Counted from the first letter of the stretch, positions 1 through 14,847 are shown. The stretch: 64,000 nt of DNA from Rheinheimera tangshanensis (GCF_014645135.1 NZ_BMLH01000001.1:868001-932000); one strand, 5' to 3'. Translations and numbers: made by a program. Notes: generated from the letters alone by a model not told the origin.

Positions 1-856
1 CCGAGGCAGCCCAGAATACATCGCCTGGTTTGGTGTCATACACAGCCTGCATACTGTAGTGCAGCGCCACCGCATGACCGCCATTGTCGCGCACTACGCC
101 TTTGGGTTTGCCGGTCGTGCCTGAGGTATACAGAATATAGAGCGGATCTGTCGCAAGTACGGGCACGCAGGCAGCAGGTTCAGCCGATTGCATTTGCTGT
201 TGCCAGTCTAAATCACGACCTGCCACTAATGCACAAGGCTGCTGCTCACGCTGATAGACAATGCTGCAATGCACCTTATGACTGGCTTTTTGCAAGGCTT
301 CATCCAACAAAGGTTTGTAGGCAATAATGCGGTTAATTTCGATACCACAGGACGCGCTGATAATAAGTTTTGGTGCTGCATCATCAATACGCATCGCCAG
401 TTCATGCGAAGAAAAACCACCAAATACCACAGAGTGCACAGCGCCTAAACGAGCTACTGCCAGCATAGCTATGGCCGCTTCCGGGATCATCGGCATATAA
501 ATGACGGCCCGATCACCTTTTTCCAGACCATTGGCTTTAAGCACACCCGCAAAAAGTGCCACTTGATCCCAAAGCTGCAAGTAACTGTATTTTTTGCTGG
601 TGCCGGTAACCGGAGAGTCGTAAATCAGTGCTGTTTGATTGCCACGGCCTTGCTCAATCTGATGATCCAGCGCCATATAGCAGGTATTCATTACACCATC
701 GCTAAACCATTGGTAATGATGTTGATCCAGCTTTTTTAACAGGCTTGCTGGCTTTTGATACCAGGCCAGTTTGTTGGCTTGTTCTCCCCAAAACTGCTCC
801 GGGTTATCTTTTGCCATCTGCTTATGCTGCTGATACGGCGATGTAGTGTTTGTCAT
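1..856 (-). CDS. prpE: Propionyl-CoA synthetase-like acyl-CoA ligase, 3' part cut off
   Basis: AMP-forming acyl-CoA ligase of the PrpE/acetyl-CoA synthetase family, which activates a short-chain acid (propionate or acetate) to its CoA thioester through an acyl-adenylate. About the first 285 residues are present; the rest runs off the left edge. Seen directly: an N-terminal ACS-type region, the core GGFSSHEL, and the ATP-binding P-loop YTSGTTGKPKGV followed by a VRDNGGHAVAL stretch that resembles PrpE more than Acs. The ATG at 856 follows an AGGG on the minus strand. A terminator lies on its 5' side, so it is transcribed apart from gltBD. Propionate preference is inferred from this partial sequence. 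Confidence 0.8.
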   Translation of the reverse strand, partial: MTNTTSPYQQHKQMAKDNPEQFWGEQANKLAWYQKPASLLKKLDQHHYQWFSDGVMNTCYMALDHQIEQGRGNQTALIYDSPVTGTSKKYSYLQLWDQVALFAGVLKANGLEKGDRAVIYMPMIPEAAIAMLAVARLGAVHSVVFGGFSSHELAMRIDDAAPKLIISASCGIEINRIIAYKPLLDEALQKASHKVHCSIVYQREQQPCALVAGRDLDWQQQMQSAEPAACVPVLATDPLYILYTSGTTGKPKGVVRDNGGHAVALHYSMQAVYDTKPGDVFWAAS

Positions 857-892
857 AGAGGTACCCTGTTCGTTTTAGCTGTGCTTTTGTTA

Positions 893-926
893 TCGCTTTA
901 CTTTAGCGAATTATGATGCAAAGCGA
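893..926 (-). promoter_or_regulatory. Operator-like repeats upstream of the acyl-CoA ligase
   Basis: TCGCT (893-897) and AGCGA (905-909) form an inverted repeat separated by 7 bases, and a third half-site, AAAGCGA, lies at 920-926. The cluster is 37-70 bases upstream of the ATG at 856. It could be an operator or a folded leader. No regulator is identified, and the rest of 857-984 shows nothing else I can support. Confidence 0.3.
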
Positions 927-984
927 ACTTAGACTTAAGGTGCATAGACTTTAGGTGTAGCCCAGTTAAACAGAGCATAAAACA

Positions 985-1018
985 AAAAGGGCATCAGTGT
1001 TAGCTGATGCCCTTTTTT
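985..1018. terminator. Bidirectional rho-independent terminator
   Basis: The stem AAAAGGGCATCAG / CTGATGCCCTTTT has a 6-base loop, with an A-run on one side and a T-run on the other, so it can work in both directions. On the minus strand it would stop gltBD transcription before the acyl-CoA ligase gene. Confidence 0.85.
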
Positions 1019-1040
1019 AAGTTATTCTCAAAACTCTTAG

Positions 1041-1159
1041 CCAAAGTAATTGATGTTGCAGCTAGGCGACAAGTGCGCCAGACCCCAGGAGCATAGTTGT
1101 ACTATGTGACTGGGGCTGGTGTGCGCAGTCAACAACGCTGCGGCTTCAAGTACGAAGGC
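1041..1159. repeat. Palindromic intergenic repeat, family A copy 1
   Basis: One of three related copies in the window (others at 43577-43709 and 50106-50232). The outer arms start CCAAAGTAATTG and end CAAGTACGAAGG and are imperfectly complementary. A strong inner stem pairs CCCCAG (1083-1088) with CTGGGG (1110-1115), and CATAG (1092-1096) with CTATG (1102-1106). The element lies flush against the gltD stop codon (tta at 1160-1162), in the 3' untranslated region of gltBD. There is no coding capacity. It resembles a non-autonomous MITE-type element. Confidence 0.8.
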
Positions 1160-7050
<5,891 letters not shown>

Positions 7051-7422
7051 GACTCTTCCTCCAACTTGTCCTGAAAAATATCCCTGCTCAGTTGAAGCCA
7101 CAGCTATATAGTGTGCTGCAATCTCAATTTGAGTGGGTAAAAATGTTAATTTATTGAATTATTATTCTTTTATTTGGCGTTTTTATCCCTGAAAGAAAAC
7201 AACAGCTCTGCTTTCAGTCAGTTAGGTGGTCCGCATAGTTGTTTTTATGGCGTTTAGACGTCTATCCATAAATAGACGATTAGATATACCCAGTTCGGAC
7301 GGAAATTGCAAGACCAGTCTGACGCATTTAACGGACTATTTTGCCGAAGGCTGTTATGAAGTGGTTTTGTAATTAAATTACAGAAACAAGGCTTTTTTCT
7401 GGCTTTTAGAGGGCTGTTCAGA
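7051..7422. other. Intergenic region upstream of gltB
   Basis: A gap of about 370 bases, AT-rich near 7130-7195, that must hold the gltB promoter on the minus strand. Seen: a palindrome CTCAATTTGAG near 7123-7133 and the repeat cluster at 7255-7278. I could not pick a convincing -35/-10 pair. No gene is supported here. Confidence 0.5.
7255..7278 (-). promoter_or_regulatory. Candidate operator upstream of gltB
   Basis: The 10-base perfect palindrome TAGACGTCTA (7255-7264) is followed by ATAGACG (7272-7278), so CGTCTAT and ATAGACG also form an inverted repeat with a 6-base spacer. These three TAGACG half-sites lie about 210 bases upstream of the gltB ATG. The binding protein is unknown. Confidence 0.35.
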
Positions 7423-7452
7423 AAAAAAAGGCCGCATAAGCGGCCTTTTTTT
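7423..7452 (-). terminator. Terminator of folE2
   Basis: The stem AAAAAAAGGCCGC / GCGGCCTTTTTTT with loop ATAA begins 30 bases past the folE2 stop codon. Both flanks carry homopolymer runs, so it may also act on the plus strand. Confidence 0.88.
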
Positions 7453-7481
7453 GTAATTTAAACGATATTTTTATGCGAAAC

Positions 7482-8408
7482 TTATGCGTGATAACCGTTC
7501 GCAATACCTTTGACTGTGACTGCGACTGCATCATGAGCATGTAGTGACTCATAATGGTTGACGCGCAACCAAAAATCGTCAAATTCAGACAACTGGTTCA
7601 GGCTGTGTTTTAAACGACGGGCTGCATCTTCACAGAACATCAGGTTTTGTCCGTTTAAGCGGGCAAACTCCTGCTCGTCGGCGCGTTTGACGGCGGCCTG
7701 CACCGGAGTTTGCAGCGCATCCTCAATTGCATCAATTAATGCAATCACCGGGAAGTCCGTGACTTTATGGTTCAGCTGTACTTTTATTTCAGCAATAGAA
7801 CGCTGACTGTGCGGTGTAGCCACTATGCCCTGAGTGGTGCCTAACCAGTCTTTCACTTGTTCCGCATTGACCTGAGCGTGGCCTGCGAATTTAGCCACAA
7901 AAGCTTCCTGAATAAGCTGACGTGCTAGGGCGGCTGAACAAGGACAAGTGGAAGAGTAAGGCACGTCAACTTTCATTTCTACGCCTAACTTGCCATCTTT
8001 TAATTGGCCTGTGATAGTCACAGGGTAAGCTTTCCAGCCTTGTTTTTCAGTGATCAGTGCTTTGCGGCGCAAATGCAGTTCGAAATCAAACTTCACAAAA
8101 GCATGAGTACTTAATTCTTCATGGCTGCTGATAAAGCCGTGCAATAGTTCGCTTAAGCTGGCAAAACTTAAACTGGATTCGGTCGATAGCTGATCCAACA
8201 GCAGATAAAGCCGTGACATGTGAATGCCTTTAGCTTTTGGATCTTTTAAGTTTACAAAAGCTTCAACTTTGGCGCTGACCTGGCGTGGTGCTTCGCCTGC
8301 AACACTAAACATCAGTGGCAGTTCTATATTGCTCATGCCAACCCATTCCAACACACCTTCAGTGGTGGCGGATGAATGGTTAGCTACATCTGGCATAGTG
8401 GTCGGCAT
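7482..8408 (-). CDS. folE2: GTP cyclohydrolase FolE2 (type IB)
   Basis: Converts GTP to 7,8-dihydroneopterin triphosphate, the first step of folate and, in many bacteria, queuosine synthesis. The FolE2 family is unrelated in sequence to FolE and is known to work with metals other than zinc. Seen: a T-fold-type protein with the conserved [11 protein letters not shown] segment (Cys155 and Cys157), [17 protein letters not shown], and ATPHSQRS toward the C-terminus. The ATG at 8408 is preferred because GGAG lies 5 bases upstream, giving 308 residues; the frame also stays open to 8435. The gene is monocistronic between two terminators. I see no convincing Zur box upstream. QueF, a later queuosine enzyme, is encoded at 37.0-37.9 kb. 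Confidence 0.95.
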   Translation of the reverse strand: MPTTMPDVANHSSATTEGVLEWVGMSNIELPLMFSVAGEAPRQVSAKVEAFVNLKDPKAKGIHMSRLYLLLDQLSTESSLSFASLSELLHGFISSHEELSTHAFVKFDFELHLRRKALITEKQGWKAYPVTITGQLKDGKLGVEMKVDVPYSSTCPCSAALARQLIQEAFVAKFAGHAQVNAEQVKDWLGTTQGIVATPHSQRSIAEIKVQLNHKVTDFPVIALIDAIEDALQTPVQAAVKRADEQEFARLNGQNLMFCEDAARRLKHSLNQLSEFDDFWLRVNHYESLHAHDAVAVTVKGIANGYHA

Positions 8409-8436
8409 GAATACTCCAATGTCCATCAAATGCATA

Positions 8437-8455
8437 GATCATGCGCAGCATGATC
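8437..8455 (-). promoter_or_regulatory. Perfect palindrome in the folE2 leader
   Basis: GATCATGC and GCATGATC are separated by GCA and begin 28 bases upstream of the chosen folE2 ATG. The site could be an operator or an RNA hairpin near the ribosome-binding site. Function is not known. Confidence 0.35.
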
Positions 8456-8552
8456 TGGCTGAAAATTTGGCGCACTTTATACCATATTTTGCCGCCGGGG
8501 CCGGTATAAAATCTGTGCACTATAAGCTGATTTTTTTCGAACAGCTTAAACT

Positions 8553-8591
8553 AAAAAAGCGAATACCCGACTAAATCTGTCGGATATTCGC
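8553..8591 (-). terminator. Terminator of the yfcC/iadA unit
   Basis: Read on the minus strand, GCGAATAtCCGAC pairs with GTCGGgTATTCGC and is followed by six T. It lies 45 bases past the stop of the iadA-like gene. Confidence 0.88.
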
Positions 8592-8636
8592 TAGATTGGG
8601 ATGGTGGAACAGAAATTCAACTCTTTGTTTTTAAAC

Positions 8637-9818
8637 CTACTGCTCAAAAGTGCCTTTAACTATGGCCTGACCGTTTTGAACTAATTGACGGCCTTTGGCA
8701 AAGACATCACGGATAGTTAAATCAGTTTTATGCAAAAGCACTAAGTCAGCATCCATTCCTGCGGCAACACGCCCCTTGTGTTTTAATCCAAGTACGGCGG
8801 CTGGTGCGGCCGTAATAGCAGTGATGGCAGCAGTTAAAGGCACTTTATATTCAAGTACAGCCTGACGTGCGACTTGATACAAGCTTTGTACCTTACCAAC
8901 CTCAAGCCCAACCAGCTCTCCATTGTCGTTATAAATAGGCAAGCTGGCATTACCGTCAGAGCTTAATGTTAAGTTCATTGTCGGTACTCCGGCTTGTAAG
9001 GCGCGGGCTAAAGCTTCTGCTGCTGCAACTTCACCATGTTGTAGATCATAAGCCGTGGTGCTGGTGGTAAAATCAATAACACCACCGGCTTTGGCAAACT
9101 CAATACCAGCCTGGAACAGCGCCTCGTTGCGGTTCATATGAGTAGGGTAGAACTGAGATAATTTAAGTTCTGAGCCTGCTACTGCTTGCCACAACGGCTG
9201 TAGTAATGACTCACCACTGCCCACATGCACACTGACGACACCAGCTTTACCTGACAAAATGCCACCGACTTTAGCAGCAGCCGCCACTTTACGTATTTCT
9301 TCAACAGTCGGCTGAGAGGAGCGGAAATCACTGATAGCAATTTCGCCCACCCCAATAAACTTGTCGATCAGGATCAGGTCATCCGTGATACTGCCCATTA
9401 AAGTACGGCATGGAATTTGGTAAGAGCCTGTATGGCAATAGGTAGTAATGCCTTCGCTCTCCAGCGCATGTGCTTTAGCCAACAGATTGGTTAAAGTCCG
9501 GGTCGTTGCATCAGTGCCAAGCACACCAATAGCTGTAGTGACTCCGCCTAAAGTGGCATGGGTGAGTTGCATTTCTGGAGTGCGGCTGGCAAAACCACCT
9601 TCGCCACCACCGCCAATAAAATGCACTAACGAATCGACAAAACCCGGTACTAAATAACAGTCACTGGCGTCTATCACTTCAACAGGTAGGTTTGAATTGC
9701 CAATGTCTAATTTCTCACCCAAAGCCGCGATCTGCTGGCCAGCGACCAGCAGATCCAACACACCTGTATCTTGTGGGTTTAAAATATGGGCATTCTTAAA
9801 AAGTTTGATGTTGCTCAT
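8637..9818 (-). CDS. iadA: IadA-like beta-aspartyl (isoaspartyl) dipeptidase
   Basis: Amidohydrolase-superfamily protein of 393 residues, the usual IadA length. The family cleaves beta-Asp-X dipeptides formed by protein damage or cyanophycin breakdown. Seen: VPGFVDSLVHFIGGGGEGG, SGSYQIP-type core, SVHVGSG (His198), YPTHMNRN (His227) and LTLSSDGN (Asp288). Compared with E. coli IadA as I remember it (His68, His70, Lys162, His201, His230, Asp285), the first metal histidine is Leu64 and the bridging lysine position is Glu159, so metal binding must differ. The ATG at 9818 follows AAGGA at the right spacing; longer in-frame starts overlap the upstream gene. It is 19 bases downstream of the transporter gene, in one operon. 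Confidence 0.8.
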   Translation of the reverse strand: MSNIKLFKNAHILNPQDTGVLDLLVAGQQIAALGEKLDIGNSNLPVEVIDASDCYLVPGFVDSLVHFIGGGGEGGFASRTPEMQLTHATLGGVTTAIGVLGTDATTRTLTNLLAKAHALESEGITTYCHTGSYQIPCRTLMGSITDDLILIDKFIGVGEIAISDFRSSQPTVEEIRKVAAAAKVGGILSGKAGVVSVHVGSGESLLQPLWQAVAGSELKLSQFYPTHMNRNEALFQAGIEFAKAGGVIDFTTSTTAYDLQHGEVAAAEALARALQAGVPTMNLTLSSDGNASLPIYNDNGELVGLEVGKVQSLYQVARQAVLEYKVPLTAAITAITAAPAAVLGLKHKGRVAAGMDADLVLLHKTDLTIRDVFAKGRQLVQNGQAIVKGTFEQ

Positions 9819-9837
9819 TGATAGTCCTTTGTAATTC

Positions 9838-11319
9838 TTATTGGTAGCCAATAGCAACTGCCACTAAAACAGCGAGACTTGCCAGGGCAAAAAGCCAAAG
9901 CTGTAGACGCCAGGCAAATTTTGCCCATAACATCCAGTCCACCCGCACTACACCTAAGCAACCAATCAGAGATGCTGAAGTTGGGACTATGCAGTTAGTT
10001 AAGCCATCCCCTAATTGGAAAGCTAAAACTGCAATTTGACGGGATACTCCAACCAAATCGGACAAAGGCGCGACTAAAGGCATAGTTAAAGCGGCCTGGC
10101 CTGAACCTGAGGTGACAAAGAAGTTAAACACCGACTGAAATATCAGCATAAACCAGGCTGATACATAAGTGGAAAAGCCATCAAAGCTACTGCCTGCATA
10201 ATGCAATACGGTATTAAGCACTGATGGCTCTGTGGCTTTATCGCCGCCTAACAGCAGTACTATGCCTTTGGCCATACCCACTATCATGGCGGCTGGCAGC
10301 AACTCAGCTGCACCTTGTTTAAAGGCGTCCGCTGATTCATTCACCGTGATACGTTTTCCTGCAATCGCCAACATAGCAGTGGCTATACCTAAAGCGAAAA
10401 ACTGTGTGGCAATCTCTGGTATGTAGTAACCACGAGCGACCACTCCCCAAATCACCCAAACAATACCGGCGACAAACAGCAATAAAATAGCGCCATCCAA
10501 CTTGCCAAAAGAACTGCTTTGTTGTTCTTGCTGCTGGGCGCGTAGTTTTTGATCTGAAGTAAAACTGACAGAAAGCTGTGGGTTCTTTTTAATTTTCGCC
10601 GCATAACGCATGGTAAAAACAATACCAAATAAGGTGAACAGCAGCCAAAGCACAATACGGTAATCGGCTCCTGACATCAGAGGTAAACCCGCTATACCCT
10701 GAGCTATAGCCACACTAAAAGGGTTCATCCAGGAGGTCGCAAAACCAATCTGAGTGGCAATGTACGTCACCAGCACAGTAGTGATAGCGTCGTAGCCTAA
10801 GGCCAGCATTAATGGCAGCAGCACTATACAAAAGGCGATGGCTTCTTCACCCATGCCAAAAACGGCGCCGCCCAAAGAAAACAGCAGAAACATCAGCGGG
10901 ATAAATAAAAAGTCGATGTCTTTGGTTTTAGCTATTAACGCCAGAATGCCGTTATTAACAGCACCTGTTTTCATAATGATGCCAAAGGCACCGCCTGTCA
11001 GCAGAATAAAGGCAATCACGCCAATGGCGGCACCCATTTTGTCGCCGGATACCATACCTTCAAAGGCATAGTTTAAAAAGCCAACCTGGCCGCCTTCACC
11101 AAACAAGGGCACCGCTTTATTTTGTTCCGTTGCGAGCTGAAAGCTGTTTGGATCAATACGGGCTTTGACTGTTTCGCCAGCGGCATTAACAGTTTCCGGT
11201 AACATCTGAAAATAACCGGCCGGAATAAGATGAGATGCAATAGCTGCAGCTATCATCACAAAAAAAAGTATGACAAAAGCATCCGGCATGCTGACCGGTT
11301 TTTTAGTTGTAACTTGCAT
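9838..11319 (-). CDS. yfcC: YfcC-family (DcuC-like) membrane transporter
   Basis: Inner-membrane carrier of 493 residues with about a dozen hydrophobic segments, a long periplasmic loop after the first segment (about residues 33-80), and glycine-rich stretches such as FGMGEEAIAF and SGSGQAALTMPL typical of the YfcC/ArcD/DcuC group. Substrates in this group are amino acids, dicarboxylates or peptides. Co-transcription with an isoaspartyl-dipeptidase-like gene suggests uptake of an aspartyl peptide or amino acid, which is inference. The ATG at 11319 has AGGT 8 bases upstream. The C-terminus ends in a hydrophobic helix (LWLFALASLAVLVAVAIGYQ). Confidence 0.82.
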   Translation of the reverse strand: MQVTTKKPVSMPDAFVILFFVMIAAAIASHLIPAGYFQMLPETVNAAGETVKARIDPNSFQLATEQNKAVPLFGEGGQVGFLNYAFEGMVSGDKMGAAIGVIAFILLTGGAFGIIMKTGAVNNGILALIAKTKDIDFLFIPLMFLLFSLGGAVFGMGEEAIAFCIVLLPLMLALGYDAITTVLVTYIATQIGFATSWMNPFSVAIAQGIAGLPLMSGADYRIVLWLLFTLFGIVFTMRYAAKIKKNPQLSVSFTSDQKLRAQQQEQQSSSFGKLDGAILLLFVAGIVWVIWGVVARGYYIPEIATQFFALGIATAMLAIAGKRITVNESADAFKQGAAELLPAAMIVGMAKGIVLLLGGDKATEPSVLNTVLHYAGSSFDGFSTYVSAWFMLIFQSVFNFFVTSGSGQAALTMPLVAPLSDLVGVSRQIAVLAFQLGDGLTNCIVPTSASLIGCLGVVRVDWMLWAKFAWRLQLWLFALASLAVLVAVAIGYQ

Positions 11320-11757
11320 GAGAATCTACCTGTTGAGTTGATATAACAGTGCCAACTTTGACTGGAAACCTGGGGTGTAACTCCGGTTTGTGCTGAAAAA
11401 GTTCGGCGTAAATAACCAGAACCAGCAATGAACTGGTGGTTTGGCTACTCGTTAAACCACTCCGAAAGGTAGTAAGGCGAGTAGTAATATGTAGTCAGCG
11501 ACAACGCATTCTTTAGCATATTACAGGTCAGGTTTAAAAAGCTAAGGGGCTTTAGAATGAACCTTTTAGTTAATTACTGTCAATCGAAGTTGTATTAGAT
11601 TTCGCCTTTGTGGTTGAAAAGTGAGCGCTTCACCTGGTTTCACGCTGATTTTGGTTGGCGGCTTACGAAAATTTACAGGACAAGCGCCAAGCGGATCTGG
11701 CAGACTTGATATTCTCTATTTAGTGTTTTTGCGCTCAGCTCTTTTAGCAGGCATTTA
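11320..11757. other. Divergent intergenic region between yfcC and arcB
   Basis: These 438 bases serve as leader for yfcC (minus) and arcB (plus). Two inverted repeats overlap: GTGGTTT (11436-11442) with AAACCAC (11454-11460), and CTACTCG (11445-11451) with CGAGTAG (11478-11484). They cannot both form fully in one RNA because one arm of the second lies in the loop of the first. No ORF is supported, and I found no promoter I trust. Confidence 0.5.
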
Positions 11758-14043
11758 ATGCAACAAAACGTTCATCCTTTAGTCAGGCGTCTGGCCGGGT
11801 TTTTAAAGCAATGGGGCTGGTTACAGTGTTTTTGCTTGTGTTTTATCCTGTTACAGGCTTTAACAGGGGTGATGACCGGCTTATACAGCTTGTTGCTGCA
11901 TGATATGGTGCTTTGGTCCATGGTATTGGGCGCCTTATTGTTCTCCGCTTCTATCACACCGTTTTTTTTACTTTCTGGTTTTTACTTAGTTCGTCATTTA
12001 GATGAGGCCTTGTTTTATCTGCAGGATTCGATACGGCAAGAGAAGTTGCTGAATCAGAATATGCAGGAAACTATTCGCCAGCTGAACTTTGAAATTGAAG
12101 AGCGGAAAAAAGCCTTTCAGGCTAAACGCCGCGCTGTGGATGAATTACGTCGTGAAATTACTGAACGCCGTAAAACCCAGCAGGAGCTGGAAGAACAAAG
12201 TTTGTTAATCCGCTCTATAGTCGACAGTTCGCCTGACTTATTCTACTACCGTGATGAGACTGGCCGTTTTGTCAGTTGCAATAAAATGTTTGAAGTCATT
12301 ATGGGTAAATCGGCGAAAGAGCTGATAGGACATTATCCGGCTGAGCTTTATGACGCTGAATCTACTCCTATTGCTATTCTGACCGATCAGGAAATCTCCG
12401 CCAGCCGTGAAGAACTCACCTTAGATGTGGATTATCAAACGCCGGATGGCCGCATGTTATGGTTTGAAATGCGTAAAGTGCCATTTTTCGATAAACAGGG
12501 CCGTTATATTGGTTTATTAGGTTTTGGTCGGGACATTACCTCGAGGAAACTGGCTGAGCAGGCACTGGAAAAAGCCTATCAGGACAAAGGTAAGTTTATT
12601 GCTACTTTAAGCCACGAACTGCGTACGCCGTTAAACGGTATTGTAGGTTTAACCCGTCGTTTGTTGGAAAGTCCTTTATCGGCTGAGCAGCGCAGTTGGA
12701 GCAATACTATTTTCAGCAGTGCTGAGACTTTAGGTAATATTTTTAACGATATTATCGACTTAGATAAAATCGACCGGCAGGATTTAGACATAGTTTATCA
12801 ATCAGTCCAGCTCAGTGATTTTGTGCATGATATCTGCAACTTTGCCCACTTAATTTGCCAGCAAAAAGGTTTGAACTTTATTGAGCCTGAAGCTGTAGCA
12901 GGCCAGTTGTATGTGCGGTTGGATCCAACCCGGGTGCGACAGGTATTGTGGAACCTGATTAATAATGCGGTGAAATTCACCGCCCGAGGTTCAGTACAGC
13001 TTGCAGTGTCTTTAAGTGCAGATGATCCGGCCGAACTTTGTTTTAGTGTGACTGATACAGGCATAGGTATTGTCGAGTCTGAGCAGCAACGTATCTTTGA
13101 TATGTACTATAAATCCAGTGATGGCAGGCGTTTAAGCATAGTTGGATCAGGTATTGGTTTGTCGGTATCACGGGCTTTAGTGGAGGCTATGTCTGGTCAG
13201 ATCCGACTGGAAAGTACAGTAGGCAAGGGTAGTACTTTTATAGTTTCTTTACCCGCTGAACTTACATCAGCACCTGTAATAGTGCCACAGGCTCAATATC
13301 CGGCTTTAACTATCTTGTTGATAGAGGACGTACCGTTAAATGCTGAGATAGCGACCAACTTACTGGAGCAACGTGGCCATCAGGTGATTCTGGCGGAAAC
13401 AGGTGAAGATGCTTTAGCTTTGCTGGAAACTGAAGATGACATCGATCTGGTGCTGTTGGATATGCAGTTGCCCGATATGTCGGGTGATCAGGTGGCGCGT
13501 TTTATTCGCGCTGAGCCTTCGTTAAGCAAGTTACCTGTAGTGGTATTAAGTGCCAATGTACGCAAAGCTGAGCAGCAGTTAAATGATGTGCGGGTCGATG
13601 GTGCTTTAGCAAAACCCATCAATACCAATAAGTTGGATCAGATTTTACATCAACTCTTTGGCGCTCCTGCGCCAAAAGAAATCAATGCCGGAACTGCTCA
13701 GGATCAGCAAATCCTGGATCAGCAAACATTGGATGATTACCTGCAGTCTTTAGGCAAAACCACTATGTTACGCAGTGTGCAATTATTTGTGCAGTTGCTA
13801 CCGGGTTATATCAATAAGATGATGGAAACCGCGGTGCAGCAGGATGTGACTGAGTTTCAGGAAGCCGCACACAAGCTCAAAGGCGCAGCTGCTTCTGTAG
13901 GCTTGTTGTGGGTGCAGCATCAGGCGAAATTAATGGAGCAAAGTACTGAGCTGATGGGGATGGAAAAACAGCTGATTAATTTCCACATAACAATAGAGCG
14001 ACACTTAGCAGCTCTGGAGGAATATATCGAAGCCTGGGTTTGA
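11758..14043 (+). CDS. arcB: Aerobic respiration control sensor kinase ArcB
   Basis: Hybrid tripartite histidine kinase that senses quinone redox state and phosphorylates ArcA. Domains: two N-terminal membrane helices (about 18-70), a long charged coiled coil (80-145), a PAS domain (about 147-265), HisKA with His286 in LSHELRTPLNG, HATPase with DTGIGI and GSGIGLS, a receiver with Asp568 in LLDMQLPD, and a C-terminal Hpt with His705 in AAHKLKGAAA. It has 761 residues against 778 in E. coli. Unusually, it is next to and convergent with arcA; the two are unlinked in E. coli. Confidence 0.95.
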   Translation: MQQNVHPLVRRLAGFLKQWGWLQCFCLCFILLQALTGVMTGLYSLLLHDMVLWSMVLGALLFSASITPFFLLSGFYLVRHLDEALFYLQDSIRQEKLLNQNMQETIRQLNFEIEERKKAFQAKRRAVDELRREITERRKTQQELEEQSLLIRSIVDSSPDLFYYRDETGRFVSCNKMFEVIMGKSAKELIGHYPAELYDAESTPIAILTDQEISASREELTLDVDYQTPDGRMLWFEMRKVPFFDKQGRYIGLLGFGRDITSRKLAEQALEKAYQDKGKFIATLSHELRTPLNGIVGLTRRLLESPLSAEQRSWSNTIFSSAETLGNIFNDIIDLDKIDRQDLDIVYQSVQLSDFVHDICNFAHLICQQKGLNFIEPEAVAGQLYVRLDPTRVRQVLWNLINNAVKFTARGSVQLAVSLSADDPAELCFSVTDTGIGIVESEQQRIFDMYYKSSDGRRLSIVGSGIGLSVSRALVEAMSGQIRLESTVGKGSTFIVSLPAELTSAPVIVPQAQYPALTILLIEDVPLNAEIATNLLEQRGHQVILAETGEDALALLETEDDIDLVLLDMQLPDMSGDQVARFIRAEPSLSKLPVVVLSANVRKAEQQLNDVRVDGALAKPINTNKLDQILHQLFGAPAPKEINAGTAQDQQILDQQTLDDYLQSLGKTTMLRSVQLFVQLLPGYINKMMETAVQQDVTEFQEAAHKLKGAAASVGLLWVQHQAKLMEQSTELMGMEKQLINFHITIERHLAALEEYIEAWV

Positions 14044-14109
14044 CCCGTCGTGATTAAAGCTAAAGCTTGGTTGACTGCGCTAGCTGCTTGATAGCTGTTT
14101 AGATAAACA

Positions 14110-14134
14110 AAGGGCGGGTAAAGAACCCGCCCTT
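14110..14134 (-). terminator. Terminator between arcB and arcA
   Basis: The stem AAGGGCGGGT / ACCCGCCCTT is followed on the minus strand by TTTGTTTATCT. It lies a few bases past the arcA stop and faces the 3' end of arcB. On the plus strand the U-run is weak, so it mainly serves arcA. Confidence 0.78.
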
Positions 14135-14139
14135 GTAGA

Positions 14140-14847
14140 TTACTTCTCTAATTTACCAACGAAGCGATACCCTTCGCCGTGGATAGTGCTGATCAGCTCA
14201 GGGCTATCTACATCAGACTCAAAATGCTTACGGATACGGCGAATAGTGACATCCACAGTTCTATCATTGGCTCTGAGTTCACGGCCCGTCATATGACGGA
14301 TCAGTTGTTCACGGGTGAATATTTTGCCCGGGCTGTCCAGCATTAAGCGTAAAGCACGGTATTCACCTTTAGGTAAACGGCGTGATACACCTTCTGGCGA
14401 GGTCAGGTTGCGGCTGTTTTCATCCAATACCCAACCATTAAATTTCACCACACTTTTATGCTCTTCCACTACAGGTTGAGACACAGTGCGGTTTAACAGG
14501 TTACGGGCACGAATAGTCAGTTCACGTGGGTTAAAAGGTTTAGTCAGGTAATCGTCAGCGCCAATTTCCAGACCTAAAATGCGATCGACTTCACTGTCAC
14601 GTCCGGTCAGAAAAATCAGACCCACGTTTTCTTTCTGGCGTAATTCACGGGCCAGGATCAGGCCGTTTTTACCAGGCAGATTGATATCCATAACAATCAA
14701 ATTGACTTTGTGTTCAGCCAGTTTCTGGTTCATTTCTTCGCCATTCACTGCTTCAACCACATCATAGCCTTCGCCTTCGAACAGGCTGACCAGATTCAGT
14801 CGTGTTACTTCTTCATCTTCAACAATCAGAATAACAGGGGTCTGCAT
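14140..14847 (-). CDS. arcA: Response regulator ArcA (OmpR family)
   Basis: DNA-binding regulator of respiratory genes, phosphorylated by ArcB. Seen: receiver with the acidic pair at residues 10-12, phospho-acceptor Asp54 in [12 protein letters not shown], switch Thr in FLTGRD and Lys in [11 protein letters not shown], then a winged-helix domain ending with [15 protein letters not shown] and [13 protein letters not shown]. At 235 residues it is nearly full length against E. coli (238) and shares its opening MQTP. It is convergent with arcB. Its promoter overlaps a TTTGTTAACAA repeat. Confidence 0.96.
   Translation of the reverse strand: MQTPVILIVEDEEVTRLNLVSLFEGEGYDVVEAVNGEEMNQKLAEHKVNLIVMDINLPGKNGLILARELRQKENVGLIFLTGRDSEVDRILGLEIGADDYLTKPFNPRELTIRARNLLNRTVSQPVVEEHKSVVKFNGWVLDENSRNLTSPEGVSRRLPKGEYRALRLMLDSPGKIFTREQLIRHMTGRELRANDRTVDVTIRRIRKHFESDVDSPELISTIHGEGYRFVGKLEK

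Noticed and set aside
226-423. Minus-strand ORF of 65 codons inside the acyl-CoA ligase gene
   Set aside because: It is in another frame of a strongly recognisable CDS and encodes no known motif.
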